A DNA stretch of 64,000 bases from Pseudomonadota bacterium. Its GTDB lineage: Bacteria > Pseudomonadota > Alphaproteobacteria > Acetobacterales > Acetobacteraceae. The stretch covers positions 1 through 64,000 of the forward strand of contig JAKADX010000020.1 in assembly GCA_021818505.1 (NCBI GenBank), in the 5' to 3' direction. Of this stretch, positions 24,400 through 32,346 are shown piece by piece. How positions within the stretch are numbered: the stretch's first letter is position 1; the number at the start of each line of letters is the position of its first letter. Made by a program: the position numbers and the translations under genes. The notes below the pieces were generated by a model, which saw only the letters and a program-made list of their open reading frames with translations, was not told the origin of the DNA and searched no databases.

Positions 24400-26225
24400 T
24401 CCGCCGCCACCCCGCCGAGATACGCGTCCTGCACGAAGCTGTTGCGCTGGATTTCCTCAGGCGTGCCCTCGGCCAGCTTGCGCCCCTCGTGCAGCACGGT
24501 GATGCGCTCGGCGAGTTCGAACACCGCGTCCATATCGTGCTCGACCACGATCAGCGTGCGCCCGCGCCGGATGTTCTTGAGCAGTTGCACCGTCTCGACG
24601 CGCTCGCGCGGGCTCATGCCCGCCAGCGGCTCATCGAGCAGCAGCAGCGACGGCGAGGCGGCGAGGGCGAGCGCGATCTCCAGCCGCCGCTTCTCGCCGT
24701 AAGCAAGTTCGGCGACGGGCACCTCGGCGCGCGCCGCAAGTCCGACCATGGCCAAGGTCTGTTCGACCTGCGCCTGCAACCCCCGCACGCTGCGGATGCT
24801 GCGCAGCAGGTCGAGGCGGAAGATGCCGCGCCGCTCGGCCAGCGCGGCCACCATGACGTTCTGCGCGACCGTCTGGCGGGCGAACAGTTGGTTTACCTGA
24901 TAGCTTTTGGTCAGCCCCATCTGGCAGACACGCGACACATCCAGGCCGGTGATGTCGCGGCCGTGGAAGCGGATGGTGCCCGCACTCGGCGGTACCTCGC
25001 AGGTCAGCATCTTGAAGAACGTGCTCTTGCCGGCCCCGTTCGGCCCGATCACGGCGCGCAGCTCACCCGCGGTCACCGTGAAGTCGATGTCGCGGTTGGC
25101 GGCGATGCCGCCATACGTCTTGGTCAGCCCGCGCGCCTCCAGCACCGGGCCGGTGAAGGCGTCGTCCTGGCGGCGGCGACGGGCGATGCTGGCGAGCGGC
25201 GGCGGCTCGGTGCTGATCGCCGGCGCATCGCCCTCGGCTTCGGCGGGCCGGGCGCGCCCCCTGAGCAGCGCCACCGCATCGACCAGCCCGCCAATCAGGC
25301 CGCGGCGCAGGAACGTCACCAGCAGCACGAACACCAGCCCCAGCACCAGCTTCCACGCCGCGCCCAACCCCACCACCGCCTGCAGGAAATCGCGCAGGTA
25401 GAGCCATACCGCGGCCCCGAGCAGCGGCCCGAACAGCGTCGCACCGCCGCCGATCACCGTCTGCATGACGAGTTGGCCGGAAGTGTCGAACGTGAAGGCG
25501 TCAGGCGGCATGAAGCCTTGCATCACGCCGAGCAGGCCGCCGGCAAACCCGGCATAGGCGGCGGCGACCACGAAGGCAGCGAGCTTGTAGAGGCCGATCG
25601 CATGGCCGACCGCGCGGGCGCGCAGCGGGTTGTCGCGGATCGCAATCAGGATCGCACCCACCGGCGAACGCACGATGCGCAGCGCCACCACGATGCCGAT
25701 GAAGTAGCAGGCAGCGAGGAACCAGTACATCGACCAGCCGGTCCCGACCGCCCAGGTCAGCCCGAACAGGTGGAAGGTCGGCGTCGGCACGCCGGGCAGC
25801 CCGTTCTCTCCGCCGGTCCAGGCGGAGAGCGGCGAATTCTCCAGGAAGAAGAACGTCTCGGCGATCGCCACCGTGATCATGGCGAAGTAGATGCCGGTGC
25901 GGCGCAACGCGATCACGCCGACCGCGACCCCGGCGACGGCCGCGCCGACGATGCCGATGAGCAGGGCGAGCGGCACGTTCGCCATCAGGTTGTTGGTCAG
26001 CAGATACGCGGCGACGAAGCCGCCGGTGCCGAAGAACGCCGACTGGCCGAACGACAGCAGACCCGTGTAGCCGTACAGCAGGTCAAAGCCGATGCCGAAC
26101 AGGCCCCAGGTCAGGATCTGGTTGACCGTGTCCGGCGCGAAGCCGAGATGCGGCACGACGAACGGCGTGGCGATCAGGCCGATCGCGGTCAGCGCCTCAA
26201 CCAGCAGCGGGATGTGACGGCGCAT
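24396..26225 (-). CDS. Fused LivM permease-LivG ATPase
   Basis: A 609-residue fusion. Residues 1-320 are LivM-like with about ten membrane spans (GYTGLLSFGQSAFFGTGGFVAAYL; FAMITVAIAETFFFLENS; VMQTVIGGGATLFGPLLGAA). After a linker (about 325-355), residues 360-605 form a LivG-type ATPase with Walker A GPNGAGKST, signature LAYGEKRRLE and Walker B LLLLDEPLAGMSP. The arrangement tethers one ATPase to one permease, unlike the permease-permease fusion of the first importer. It overlaps livF by 4 nt. Confidence 0.85.
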   Translation of the reverse strand: MRRHIPLLVEALTAIGLIATPFVVPHLGFAPDTVNQILTWGLFGIGFDLLYGYTGLLSFGQSAFFGTGGFVAAYLLTNNLMANVPLALLIGIVGAAVAGVAVGVIALRRTGIYFAMITVAIAETFFFLENSPLSAWTGGENGLPGVPTPTFHLFGLTWAVGTGWSMYWFLAACYFIGIVVALRIVRSPVGAILIAIRDNPLRARAVGHAIGLYKLAAFVVAAAYAGFAGGLLGVMQGFMPPDAFTFDTSGQLVMQTVIGGGATLFGPLLGAAVWLYLRDFLQAVVGLGAAWKLVLGLVFVLLVTFLRRGLIGGLVDAVALLRGRARPAEAEGDAPAISTEPPPLASIARRRRQDDAFTGPVLEARGLTKTYGGIAANRDIDFTVTAGELRAVIGPNGAGKSTFFKMLTCEVPPSAGTIRFHGRDITGLDVSRVCQMGLTKSYQVNQLFARQTVAQNVMVAALAERRGIFRLDLLRSIRSVRGLQAQVEQTLAMVGLAARAEVPVAELAYGEKRRLEIALALAASPSLLLLDEPLAGMSPRERVETVQLLKNIRRGRTLIVVEHDMDAVFELAERITVLHEGRKLAEGTPEEIQRNSFVQDAYLGGVAAE

Positions 26226-26244
26226 CAGCGCGTCCCCGTCCGGC

Positions 26245-27120
26245 TCACGCGCGCCCCTTGAGGCCGAGCAGCCCTTGCGGGCGCAGCAGCAGCACCAGTG
26301 TCATCACGACGAACAGCATGACCTCCGAATAGGCCGGGTTCACCATCGAGGTGAGACTGAGGATCTCGCCCGCGATCAGTCCGCCGAGGATTGCACCGGG
26401 GAATGAGCCGACGCCGCCGATCACGACCACGACGAAGGTCTGCACCAGGATTGATTCGCCGAGATCGGGCGTGAGCGACACCACCGGGGCGTTGACGATG
26501 CCGGCGAACCCCGCCGCCATCGCGCCGACGCCGAACACCAGCATGAACACGCGATAGACGTTGATGCCGAGCATCCCGACCATGCCGGAATCCTCGATGC
26601 CCGCGCGCACGATCATGCCGAGCCGCGTGCGGTAGAGCACGATGTAGAGCGCGGCAAGCGCCGCCGCCGCGATCGCCAGCACAACGATGCGATAGGTCGG
26701 ATAGATCAGGAAGCCCATCGGCGTCACACCGGCGGCCCAGGACGGCGGCGGGACCGTCTTGGTCAGACTGCCGAAGCCCAGCCGTACCAGTTCGACGATG
26801 ACGATGCCGATACCGAACGTGACCAGGATCTGGTCCTCAGGCGGGCGGTCGTAGAACTGGCGGATCACCACCCGCTCGATCACCGCGCCGACAACGACCA
26901 GGAACAGCGCGCCGAAGGCGACCGCGACGACGTAGGACCCGGTGGCCTGAAAGGCGACATAGCCGGCATAGCCGCCGAGCATGAACATGGCGCCATGCGC
27001 CAGGTTCAGCACGCCCAGCGTGCCGTAGATGATGGTCAGCCCGCAACTGATCAGCGCCAGCAGCGCGCCGGACGCCAACCCGTTGAACAATTGCGAGACG
27101 AAGTTCGGCCAGGTGATCAT
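26245..27120 (-). CDS. Second importer, LivH-type permease
   Basis: A 291-residue permease with LivH hallmarks: GALLALISCGLTIIYGTLGVLNLAHGAMFMLG near the N-terminus and QTFVVVVIGGVGSFPGAILGGLIAGE further on, spread over about eight spans. The ATG at 27120 is preferred; a GTG 18 nt upstream is possible. It sits between the binding-protein gene and the permease-ATPase fusion (19 nt). Confidence 0.85.
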   Translation of the reverse strand: MITWPNFVSQLFNGLASGALLALISCGLTIIYGTLGVLNLAHGAMFMLGGYAGYVAFQATGSYVVAVAFGALFLVVVGAVIERVVIRQFYDRPPEDQILVTFGIGIVIVELVRLGFGSLTKTVPPPSWAAGVTPMGFLIYPTYRIVVLAIAAAALAALYIVLYRTRLGMIVRAGIEDSGMVGMLGINVYRVFMLVFGVGAMAAGFAGIVNAPVVSLTPDLGESILVQTFVVVVIGGVGSFPGAILGGLIAGEILSLTSMVNPAYSEVMLFVVMTLVLLLRPQGLLGLKGRA

Positions 27121-27209
27121 GCGTCCCGGCCGACCCACCGTCGCCGGCGCTGCAGGGCGCAGGGCATATCGTCAGTCATGTCCCGCGCTCCCGCAACGAT
27201 CGCGACAGA

Positions 27210-28556
27210 TCAGGTATAGGGGCCGAGCTTGCAGCCGAAGGCGTCGGGCGCCTGCATCACGCCCTCGCCCGGCACGATCTCGACCACTTCCCAGTAGTCG
27301 TCGGGCGACTTCATGTCCGCCGGCCTCTTGCCCTGCACGATCACCACCGGCCGCACGAGCTGGTGGTCCGCCGCGCGCATCCAGACTTCGCCGACCATCG
27401 ACTGGATGTGCTGCCCGGCCTCGAACGCCTTGATGACCGCGGGCGGATAGAACGTGCCTGCACGCTCCACCGCATCGGCCCACATGGCGAAGGACATGTA
27501 GGCGTTCTCGGCACCCCATTCCGGCTTATATCCGTATTTCTTCTCAAACGACTCGACGAACATCTTGGCCAGCGGGAACTTGTCCTGCAAGGTCCACCAG
27601 AAATCGGTCGCGGCATAGACGCCCGCCGTCAGCTCCGCGCCGACCTCCTTGGCGAGGAAGGGAATCTGGTAGGGGATCACCAGCTTCTGCTTCGCCAGGA
27701 TGCCGAACTGCTTGGCCTGCTGGGTGGAGAGCACGGCATCATGCCCCCAGTTGATGTTCAGCAGCACGTCCGCGCCGGAATTGGCGACATTGAGCAGGTA
27801 GGAGCTGTAGTCGGGGGCGCCGAGCGGGGCGACCTGGTTGGTTACCGTGGTCCAGCCGGCGGGCTTCAGATACTCCTCCATCGACTTCTGCACGGTGTGG
27901 CCGTAGGTGTAGTCCGGCGTCAGATAGGCTGCCTTCTTGTCCTTGCCGATCGCTTTGATCAGCACCGGCGCCAGTGCTGCAGCGGCGGTCTGGCCGTAGA
28001 AGCACTGGCGGAAGCCGTAACGCACGCAGTCCTTGCCGGTGGTGTCGTTCGAGCCGGAGATGCCGGTCACGTACAGCACCTTCTCGCGCTGCGCGAACTT
28101 GTTGAGCGCCACGGCGACCGCGCTGGAGGTCGAGCCGGTGAACAGCACCGCCTTGTTCTGGCTGATGAAGCGCGACTGCTCCTGCACCGCCGTGTTGGGC
28201 TTCGCCTCCGAATCGGCGACACCGTAGGTGACCTTCTTGCCCAGCACACCCTTGGTGGTCTTGGGCGAGATCGCGCGCAGCAGTGGATCGCCGCTGTTGA
28301 TGTGCTCGACGGCGAGCATGTAGCCCTTGAGTTCGTCCTCGCCCTGCACGGCATAGGTGCCGGTGCGCGGCACGGAGATGCCGATGAACACGCTGTCGCC
28401 CGCGGAGCCGGCGGGCCAGGTGCCGATTGCCGGCTGATCCTCGGCCGCCTGCGCCATCGGCATCCAGAACCCCGGAAGCGCCGCCGTCGCGGCCAGGACC
28501 GCGCCGGACTTCAGCACATCGCGCCGCTTCGGCGCCCCGCTCCTTGCGAACTGCAT
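27210..28556 (-). CDS. Second importer, substrate-binding protein
   Basis: A 448-residue periplasmic binding protein (Peripla_BP_6 type). The N-terminus has a twin-arginine motif, KRRDVLKSGAVLAATAALPG, with a predicted cut after MAQA (about residue 37). The mature part has IGISVPRTGTYAVQGEDELKGYMLAVEHIN and GVADSEAKPNTAVQEQSRFI, as in amide- and urea-type LivJ relatives. The ATG at 28556 is chosen because GGGAGG stands 6 nt upstream; an ATG two codons earlier would sit directly on that site. Its operon shares strand and vicinity with the marR-reductase-enamidase genes, so a pyridine-carboxylate or breakdown-product ligand is plausible but unproven. Confidence 0.8.
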   Translation of the reverse strand: MQFARSGAPKRRDVLKSGAVLAATAALPGFWMPMAQAAEDQPAIGTWPAGSAGDSVFIGISVPRTGTYAVQGEDELKGYMLAVEHINSGDPLLRAISPKTTKGVLGKKVTYGVADSEAKPNTAVQEQSRFISQNKAVLFTGSTSSAVAVALNKFAQREKVLYVTGISGSNDTTGKDCVRYGFRQCFYGQTAAAALAPVLIKAIGKDKKAAYLTPDYTYGHTVQKSMEEYLKPAGWTTVTNQVAPLGAPDYSSYLLNVANSGADVLLNINWGHDAVLSTQQAKQFGILAKQKLVIPYQIPFLAKEVGAELTAGVYAATDFWWTLQDKFPLAKMFVESFEKKYGYKPEWGAENAYMSFAMWADAVERAGTFYPPAVIKAFEAGQHIQSMVGEVWMRAADHQLVRPVVIVQGKRPADMKSPDDYWEVVEIVPGEGVMQAPDAFGCKLGPYT

Positions 28557-28822
28557 CGACATCCTCCCAGATCGCCATGCGGCGCAGCGCCGCGTTGTCA
28601 TTGGCCGGCCGCGTGATACGCCGGGCACGCAACGCTACGCTGCGCACGGGCAGCCGACAAGCGCCCGCCCGGTCCGATCATGCGGGCAGGATGCGGGCGG
28701 CCATGGCGCCGGTCGAACCGATTTGGTCACAGAATATCAGAATTGTCACGCTCTCTCCCGGCTGGTCAGAAACACCGGCCGCGAGGCATTCTAGGCCACA
28801 CTCGTGCGGGAGGAGCGCCGCC
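28557..28822. other. Divergent intergenic region (livJ / acyl-CoA ligase)
   Basis: It holds the promoters of two divergent units. An AT-rich core at 28722-28750 has direct repeats of GTCAC (28726-28730 and 28745-28749) flanking GAATATCAGAAT. I cannot assign -35/-10 boxes with confidence, and no copy of the 20-bp palindrome is seen. GGGAGGAG at the right end is the ribosome-binding site of the ligase. Confidence 0.4.
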
Positions 28823-30712
28823 ATGACCTACGCCGCCGCCTATGCCGCCTGGCAGGCCGACCCCGAGGGCTGGTGGGCCGAGGCCGCCGAGGGCATCGCG
28901 TGGGAGCGGCGCTGGGAGCGTGTGTTCGACCCGGCACTGGGCACGTTCGGCCAGTGGTTTGCCGGGGCGCGGCTGAACATCTGCGCCAACGCGCTCGACC
29001 GCCATGTCGAGGCTGGGCGGGGCGAGCAGATGGCGCTGATCTGGGACAGTCCGATGGCCGGCCGCATCGAGCGGTTCAGCTATCGCGAATTGCGCAACCG
29101 CACCGCGCGGGTGGCGGGCGCGCTCGCGGCCCTCGGCGTCTGTCCCGGCGACCGGGTGGTGATCTACATGCCGATGGTGCCGGAAGCGGTGATCGCCATG
29201 CTCGCGTGCGCCCGGCTGGGGGCGGTGCATTCGGTGGTGTTCGGCGGCTTCGCGGCGGCCGAACTTGCCAAGCGAATCGAGGATGCGGCCCCGCGCGCCA
29301 TCGTCTCCGCCTCCTGCGGGCTGGAGCCGGGGCGGGTCGTCGCCTACAAGCCGATGCTCGACGCCGCGATCGAAATGTCGGCGCACAAACCGGAGTCCTG
29401 CCTGATCCTGCAACGCCCGCAGGTGCGCGCGGCGCTGACGCCCGGGCGTGACCACGATTTCGATGCCGCCGAGGCCGCCGCGACCCCGCACGAGCCGGTG
29501 CCCATCGCCGCCACCGACCCGCTCTATGTGCTCTACACCAGCGGCACCACCGGCAAGCCGAAGGGCATCGTGCGCGATGCCGGCGGCTATGCTGTGGCGC
29601 TGCACGCCTCGATGGGAATGATCTACGGGCTGGGCGCGGGCGACGTGTTCTGGACCGCCTCTGACGTGGGCTGGGTGGTCGGGCATAGCTATATCGTCTA
29701 TGCGCCGCTGCTCGCCGGCTGCACGTCCGTTCTTTACGAGGGCAAGCCGGTCGGCACGCCGGATGCCGGCGCGTTCTGGCGCGTCTGTGCCGAGCATGGC
29801 GTCAAGGCGCTGTTCACCGCGCCGACCGCTCTGCGCGCCATCAAGCAGCAGGACCCCGACGCGACGCTGCTCGCCCGCCACGACCTGTCGCGCTTCGAGG
29901 CGCTGTTCCTGGCCGGCGAACGCTGCGACCCGCCGACTGCCGTGTGGGCGGCCGAGAAACTGCGCCGGCCGGTGGTGGATCACTGGTGGCAGACCGAGAC
30001 CGGCTGGCCGATCACCGCCGGGTTCCGCGGCTACGGGCTGTTCCCGTTCAAGCCCGGCACCGGCGGGCGGCCCTGCCCCGGCTATGACCTGCAGGTGCTG
30101 GACGACCACGGCGCGGTGCTGCCGCACGGACAGAGCGGCAACCTCGCCATCCGCCTGCCGCTGCCGCCGGGCTGCGCGCCGACGCTGTGGAACGACGCCG
30201 AGGGCTTCCACCGCGCCTATCTCGCCGACTTCCCGGGCTGGTACCGCACCGGCGATGCCGGGGAGATCGACGCCGACGGCGACGTCTCCGTGATGGGCCG
30301 CACCGACGACATCATCAATGTCGCCGGCCACCGCCTCTCCACCGGTGCCATGGAGGAGGTGCTGGCGAGCCACCCCGATGTCGCCGAGTGCGCCGTGGTG
30401 GGCGTCGCCGATGCGCTGAAGGGTCAGGCGCCGCTCGGCCTCGTGGTGCTGAAGGCCGGCGTCGCGCGCGATCCCGCCGAGGTCGAGCGGGAACTGGTGG
30501 CGCTGGTGCGCGAGCGGATCGGGCCGGTCGCCGCGTTCCGGACCGCGCATGTGGTGCCGCGGCTGCCCAAGACGCGCTCGGGCAAGATCCTGCGCGCCAG
30601 CCTGCGCCGGCTGGCTGACGGCGAGGACCCGCGCCCGCCGCCGACCATCGACGACCCGGCGACGCTGGACGAGGTCGCCCGCGTCATGGGCCGGGCGGCG
30701 GCGCCGGGCTGA
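28823..30712 (+). CDS. Acyl-CoA synthetase, propionyl-CoA synthetase-like
   Basis: A 629-residue AMP-forming ligase close to acetyl-/propionyl-CoA synthetases. It carries YTSGTTGKPKGIVRD (phosphate loop), the PrpE-like SDVGWVVGHSYIVYAPLL, WWQTETGWPI, YRTGDAGEIDADGD and the C-terminal KTRSGKILR with the adenylation Lys. It activates a short-chain carboxylate with ATP and CoA. GGGAGGAG precedes the ATG. Divergent from the second importer. Reductive nicotinate breakdown in anaerobes ends in propionate and pyruvate, so a propionate-activating enzyme would fit; this link is inferred. Its 3' end overlaps the convergent dioxygenase-like gene by 29 nt. Confidence 0.8.
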   Translation: MTYAAAYAAWQADPEGWWAEAAEGIAWERRWERVFDPALGTFGQWFAGARLNICANALDRHVEAGRGEQMALIWDSPMAGRIERFSYRELRNRTARVAGALAALGVCPGDRVVIYMPMVPEAVIAMLACARLGAVHSVVFGGFAAAELAKRIEDAAPRAIVSASCGLEPGRVVAYKPMLDAAIEMSAHKPESCLILQRPQVRAALTPGRDHDFDAAEAAATPHEPVPIAATDPLYVLYTSGTTGKPKGIVRDAGGYAVALHASMGMIYGLGAGDVFWTASDVGWVVGHSYIVYAPLLAGCTSVLYEGKPVGTPDAGAFWRVCAEHGVKALFTAPTALRAIKQQDPDATLLARHDLSRFEALFLAGERCDPPTAVWAAEKLRRPVVDHWWQTETGWPITAGFRGYGLFPFKPGTGGRPCPGYDLQVLDDHGAVLPHGQSGNLAIRLPLPPGCAPTLWNDAEGFHRAYLADFPGWYRTGDAGEIDADGDVSVMGRTDDIINVAGHRLSTGAMEEVLASHPDVAECAVVGVADALKGQAPLGLVVLKAGVARDPAEVERELVALVRERIGPVAAFRTAHVVPRLPKTRSGKILRASLRRLADGEDPRPPPTIDDPATLDEVARVMGRAAAPG

Positions 30713-31040
30713 GCGCCTCCAGGCGCAGCGGCAGGATCTCGCCGAGCCAGGCGGCGTGGGCGGTGTGGTCGGCCAGATCGTCGCCGGTTTCGGCATGCAG
30801 CAGCACGGTCAGGTTGTCGCGGTGCAGCAGCAGCAGCGCGAACAACCCCGCCAGCAGATCCGGGGCAAAGGCCACCTGATACATCGCCCGCGGGTGCGGC
30901 CCGATCGGCACGTCGTGCCAGCGACCGAGCCGGGCAGCGGGGAAGTCCGCGGCGATCCGTGCCCGCAACGCCTCGGCAGCCGCACGGCTGGCGGGGTCGT
31001 AATAGATGTGTGCATGGTAGCCCGTCACCGCTCCTGGCAT
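30684..31040 (-). CDS. DOPA 4,5-dioxygenase family protein
   Basis: A 118-residue protein of the Dopa_diox family (PF08883): GYHAHIYYDPAS at the start, IGPHPRAMYQVAF in the middle and HTAHAAWLGE near the end supply the conserved His residues. Fungal and plant relatives cleave DOPA extradiol; bacterial members are mostly uncharacterised. The ATG at 31040 follows GGAGGCAACC. It converges on the acyl-CoA ligase with a 29-nt overlap. Confidence 0.75.
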   Translation of the reverse strand: MPGAVTGYHAHIYYDPASRAAAEALRARIAADFPAARLGRWHDVPIGPHPRAMYQVAFAPDLLAGLFALLLLHRDNLTVLLHAETGDDLADHTAHAAWLGEILPLRLEALSPAPPPGP

Positions 31041-31105
31041 GGTTGCCTCCCTCTGCCTGGCGCGCATGATATCCTGCGCCGGCGCGCCTCGCCCTCGGAG
31101 GGTTC

Positions 31106-31708
31106 ATGACGGTCCGTCGCCGCGTCCTGCTCGCCGCCCTGCTCATCGCCCCGGCGGTGTCCTGCGCCGAAATAGAGACGACCCGGAACTTCCGCGGCAC
31201 CGTCACCAGGGTGGTCGGAACCTATGTCTCGGTCGCCACCCGCGACGGCCGCACCAGGACCATCGCGGTGCCAGCGGAAACGCCGATTTCGATCGTCGTT
31301 CCGGCACGGATCGCCGACATCAGGACCGGCAGCTACATCGGCACCGCCGCCATCCCGCAGCCGGACGGCACGCTGCGGGCGCTGGAGGTGCATGTGTTCC
31401 CCGACGACCTGCGCGGGCTGGGCCAAGGGCACCACCCGTGGGACTTGCAGCCGGGAAGCACCATGACCAACGGCATCGTCGGCACGCTGACGGGCAACGA
31501 CGGCCGGCGGCTCACCGTGGTCTATCAGGGCGGACAGCAGACCGTGGTGGTGCCGCCCGGCGTGCCGGTCGTGACCTATCGCGACGGCAGCCCTTCCAGC
31601 CTCGTGACGGGCGCCCATGTGCTGATCGCCGCCTCACCGTCCACCCAGGGCGTGCTGCGCGCCAGCCGCGTCGTCATCGGCGCCGACGGCACCGACCCGC
31701 CGATGTAG
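31106..31708 (+). CDS. Exported protein, paralogue A of a tandem pair
   Basis: A 200-residue secreted protein with a signal peptide (RRRVLLAALLIAPAVSCA, cut near residue 20; the Cys before Ala leaves a lipoprotein possible). The mature part alternates short beta strands (GTVTRVVGTYVSVATRDGR; TIAVPAETPISIVVPA) and has a hallmark VFPDDLRGLGQGHHPWDLQ followed by GSTMTNG. GGAGG precedes the ATG. It is 26 nt upstream of a paralogue with the same motif order, and the pair is linked to two GTPase genes. Function unknown; the fold looks like a small beta-barrel or OB-like domain. Confidence 0.7.
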   Translation: MTVRRRVLLAALLIAPAVSCAEIETTRNFRGTVTRVVGTYVSVATRDGRTRTIAVPAETPISIVVPARIADIRTGSYIGTAAIPQPDGTLRALEVHVFPDDLRGLGQGHHPWDLQPGSTMTNGIVGTLTGNDGRRLTVVYQGGQQTVVVPPGVPVVTYRDGSPSSLVTGAHVLIAASPSTQGVLRASRVVIGADGTDPPM

Positions 31709-31734
31709 GCGCCCCGACCGGAAAGGAGAGTTCC

Positions 31735-32346
31735 ATGAGGCTCACCCGCCGCCGCCTTCTCGCCGTCCTGGCCACTGCCGCCGTCGCCGCCCCCCGTGCG
31801 CGCGCTGTCGGCGCAGCGCCCGACCGCATCCGGGGCACCATCGCCGCCGTCGCGGGCGACACGCTGACGGTCGCGCTGAACGGCGGAGGCAGCATGGCGG
31901 TGACGCTCGACCCCGGCACGCGCATCACCTTGATCGCCCCGGCGCATATCGAGGACATCAAGCCCGGCAGCTTTATCGGCACCGCCGCGCTGCCGCAGAA
32001 GGACGGCACGCTGATGGCGATGGAAATCCAGGTGTTCCCCGAGAGCATGCGCGGCGTCGGCGAGGGCCACCGGCCGTGGGACCTGCGGCCCGGCAGCACC
32101 ATGACCAACGGCACCGTGGGCACCGTCACCGGCACCTCCGGCCGGCGGCTCACCATGACCTACAAGGGCGGGGAGCAGACCGTGACCGTGCCGCCCGAGG
32201 CGCCGGTCATCACCTATGAGCCGGCCGACCGCGGCGCACTGGTGGCCGGCGCGCATGTCATCGTGGCGCTGCGCGCCGAGGGCAGCGGTGCGCCGCACGC
32301 GATCTATATCGGCGTCGGCAAGGACGGGCTGACGCCGCCGATGTGA
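31735..32346 (+). CDS. Exported protein, paralogue B of a tandem pair
   Basis: A 203-residue protein with signal LTRRRLLAVLATAAVAAPRARA (Tat- or Sec-type). It carries the same motifs as paralogue A: VTLDPGTRITLIAPAHIEDI, GSFIGTAALPQKDGTLMAMEI, VFPESMRGVGEGHRPWDLR and GSTMTNGTVG, ending DGLTPPM like its neighbour's DGTDPPM. AAAGGAGAG precedes the ATG. Its stop overlaps the GTG of the first GTPase (GTGA), so this exported protein is translationally coupled to a dynamin-like protein. Confidence 0.7.
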   Translation: MRLTRRRLLAVLATAAVAAPRARAVGAAPDRIRGTIAAVAGDTLTVALNGGGSMAVTLDPGTRITLIAPAHIEDIKPGSFIGTAALPQKDGTLMAMEIQVFPESMRGVGEGHRPWDLRPGSTMTNGTVGTVTGTSGRRLTMTYKGGEQTVTVPPEAPVITYEPADRGALVAGAHVIVALRAEGSGAPHAIYIGVGKDGLTPPM

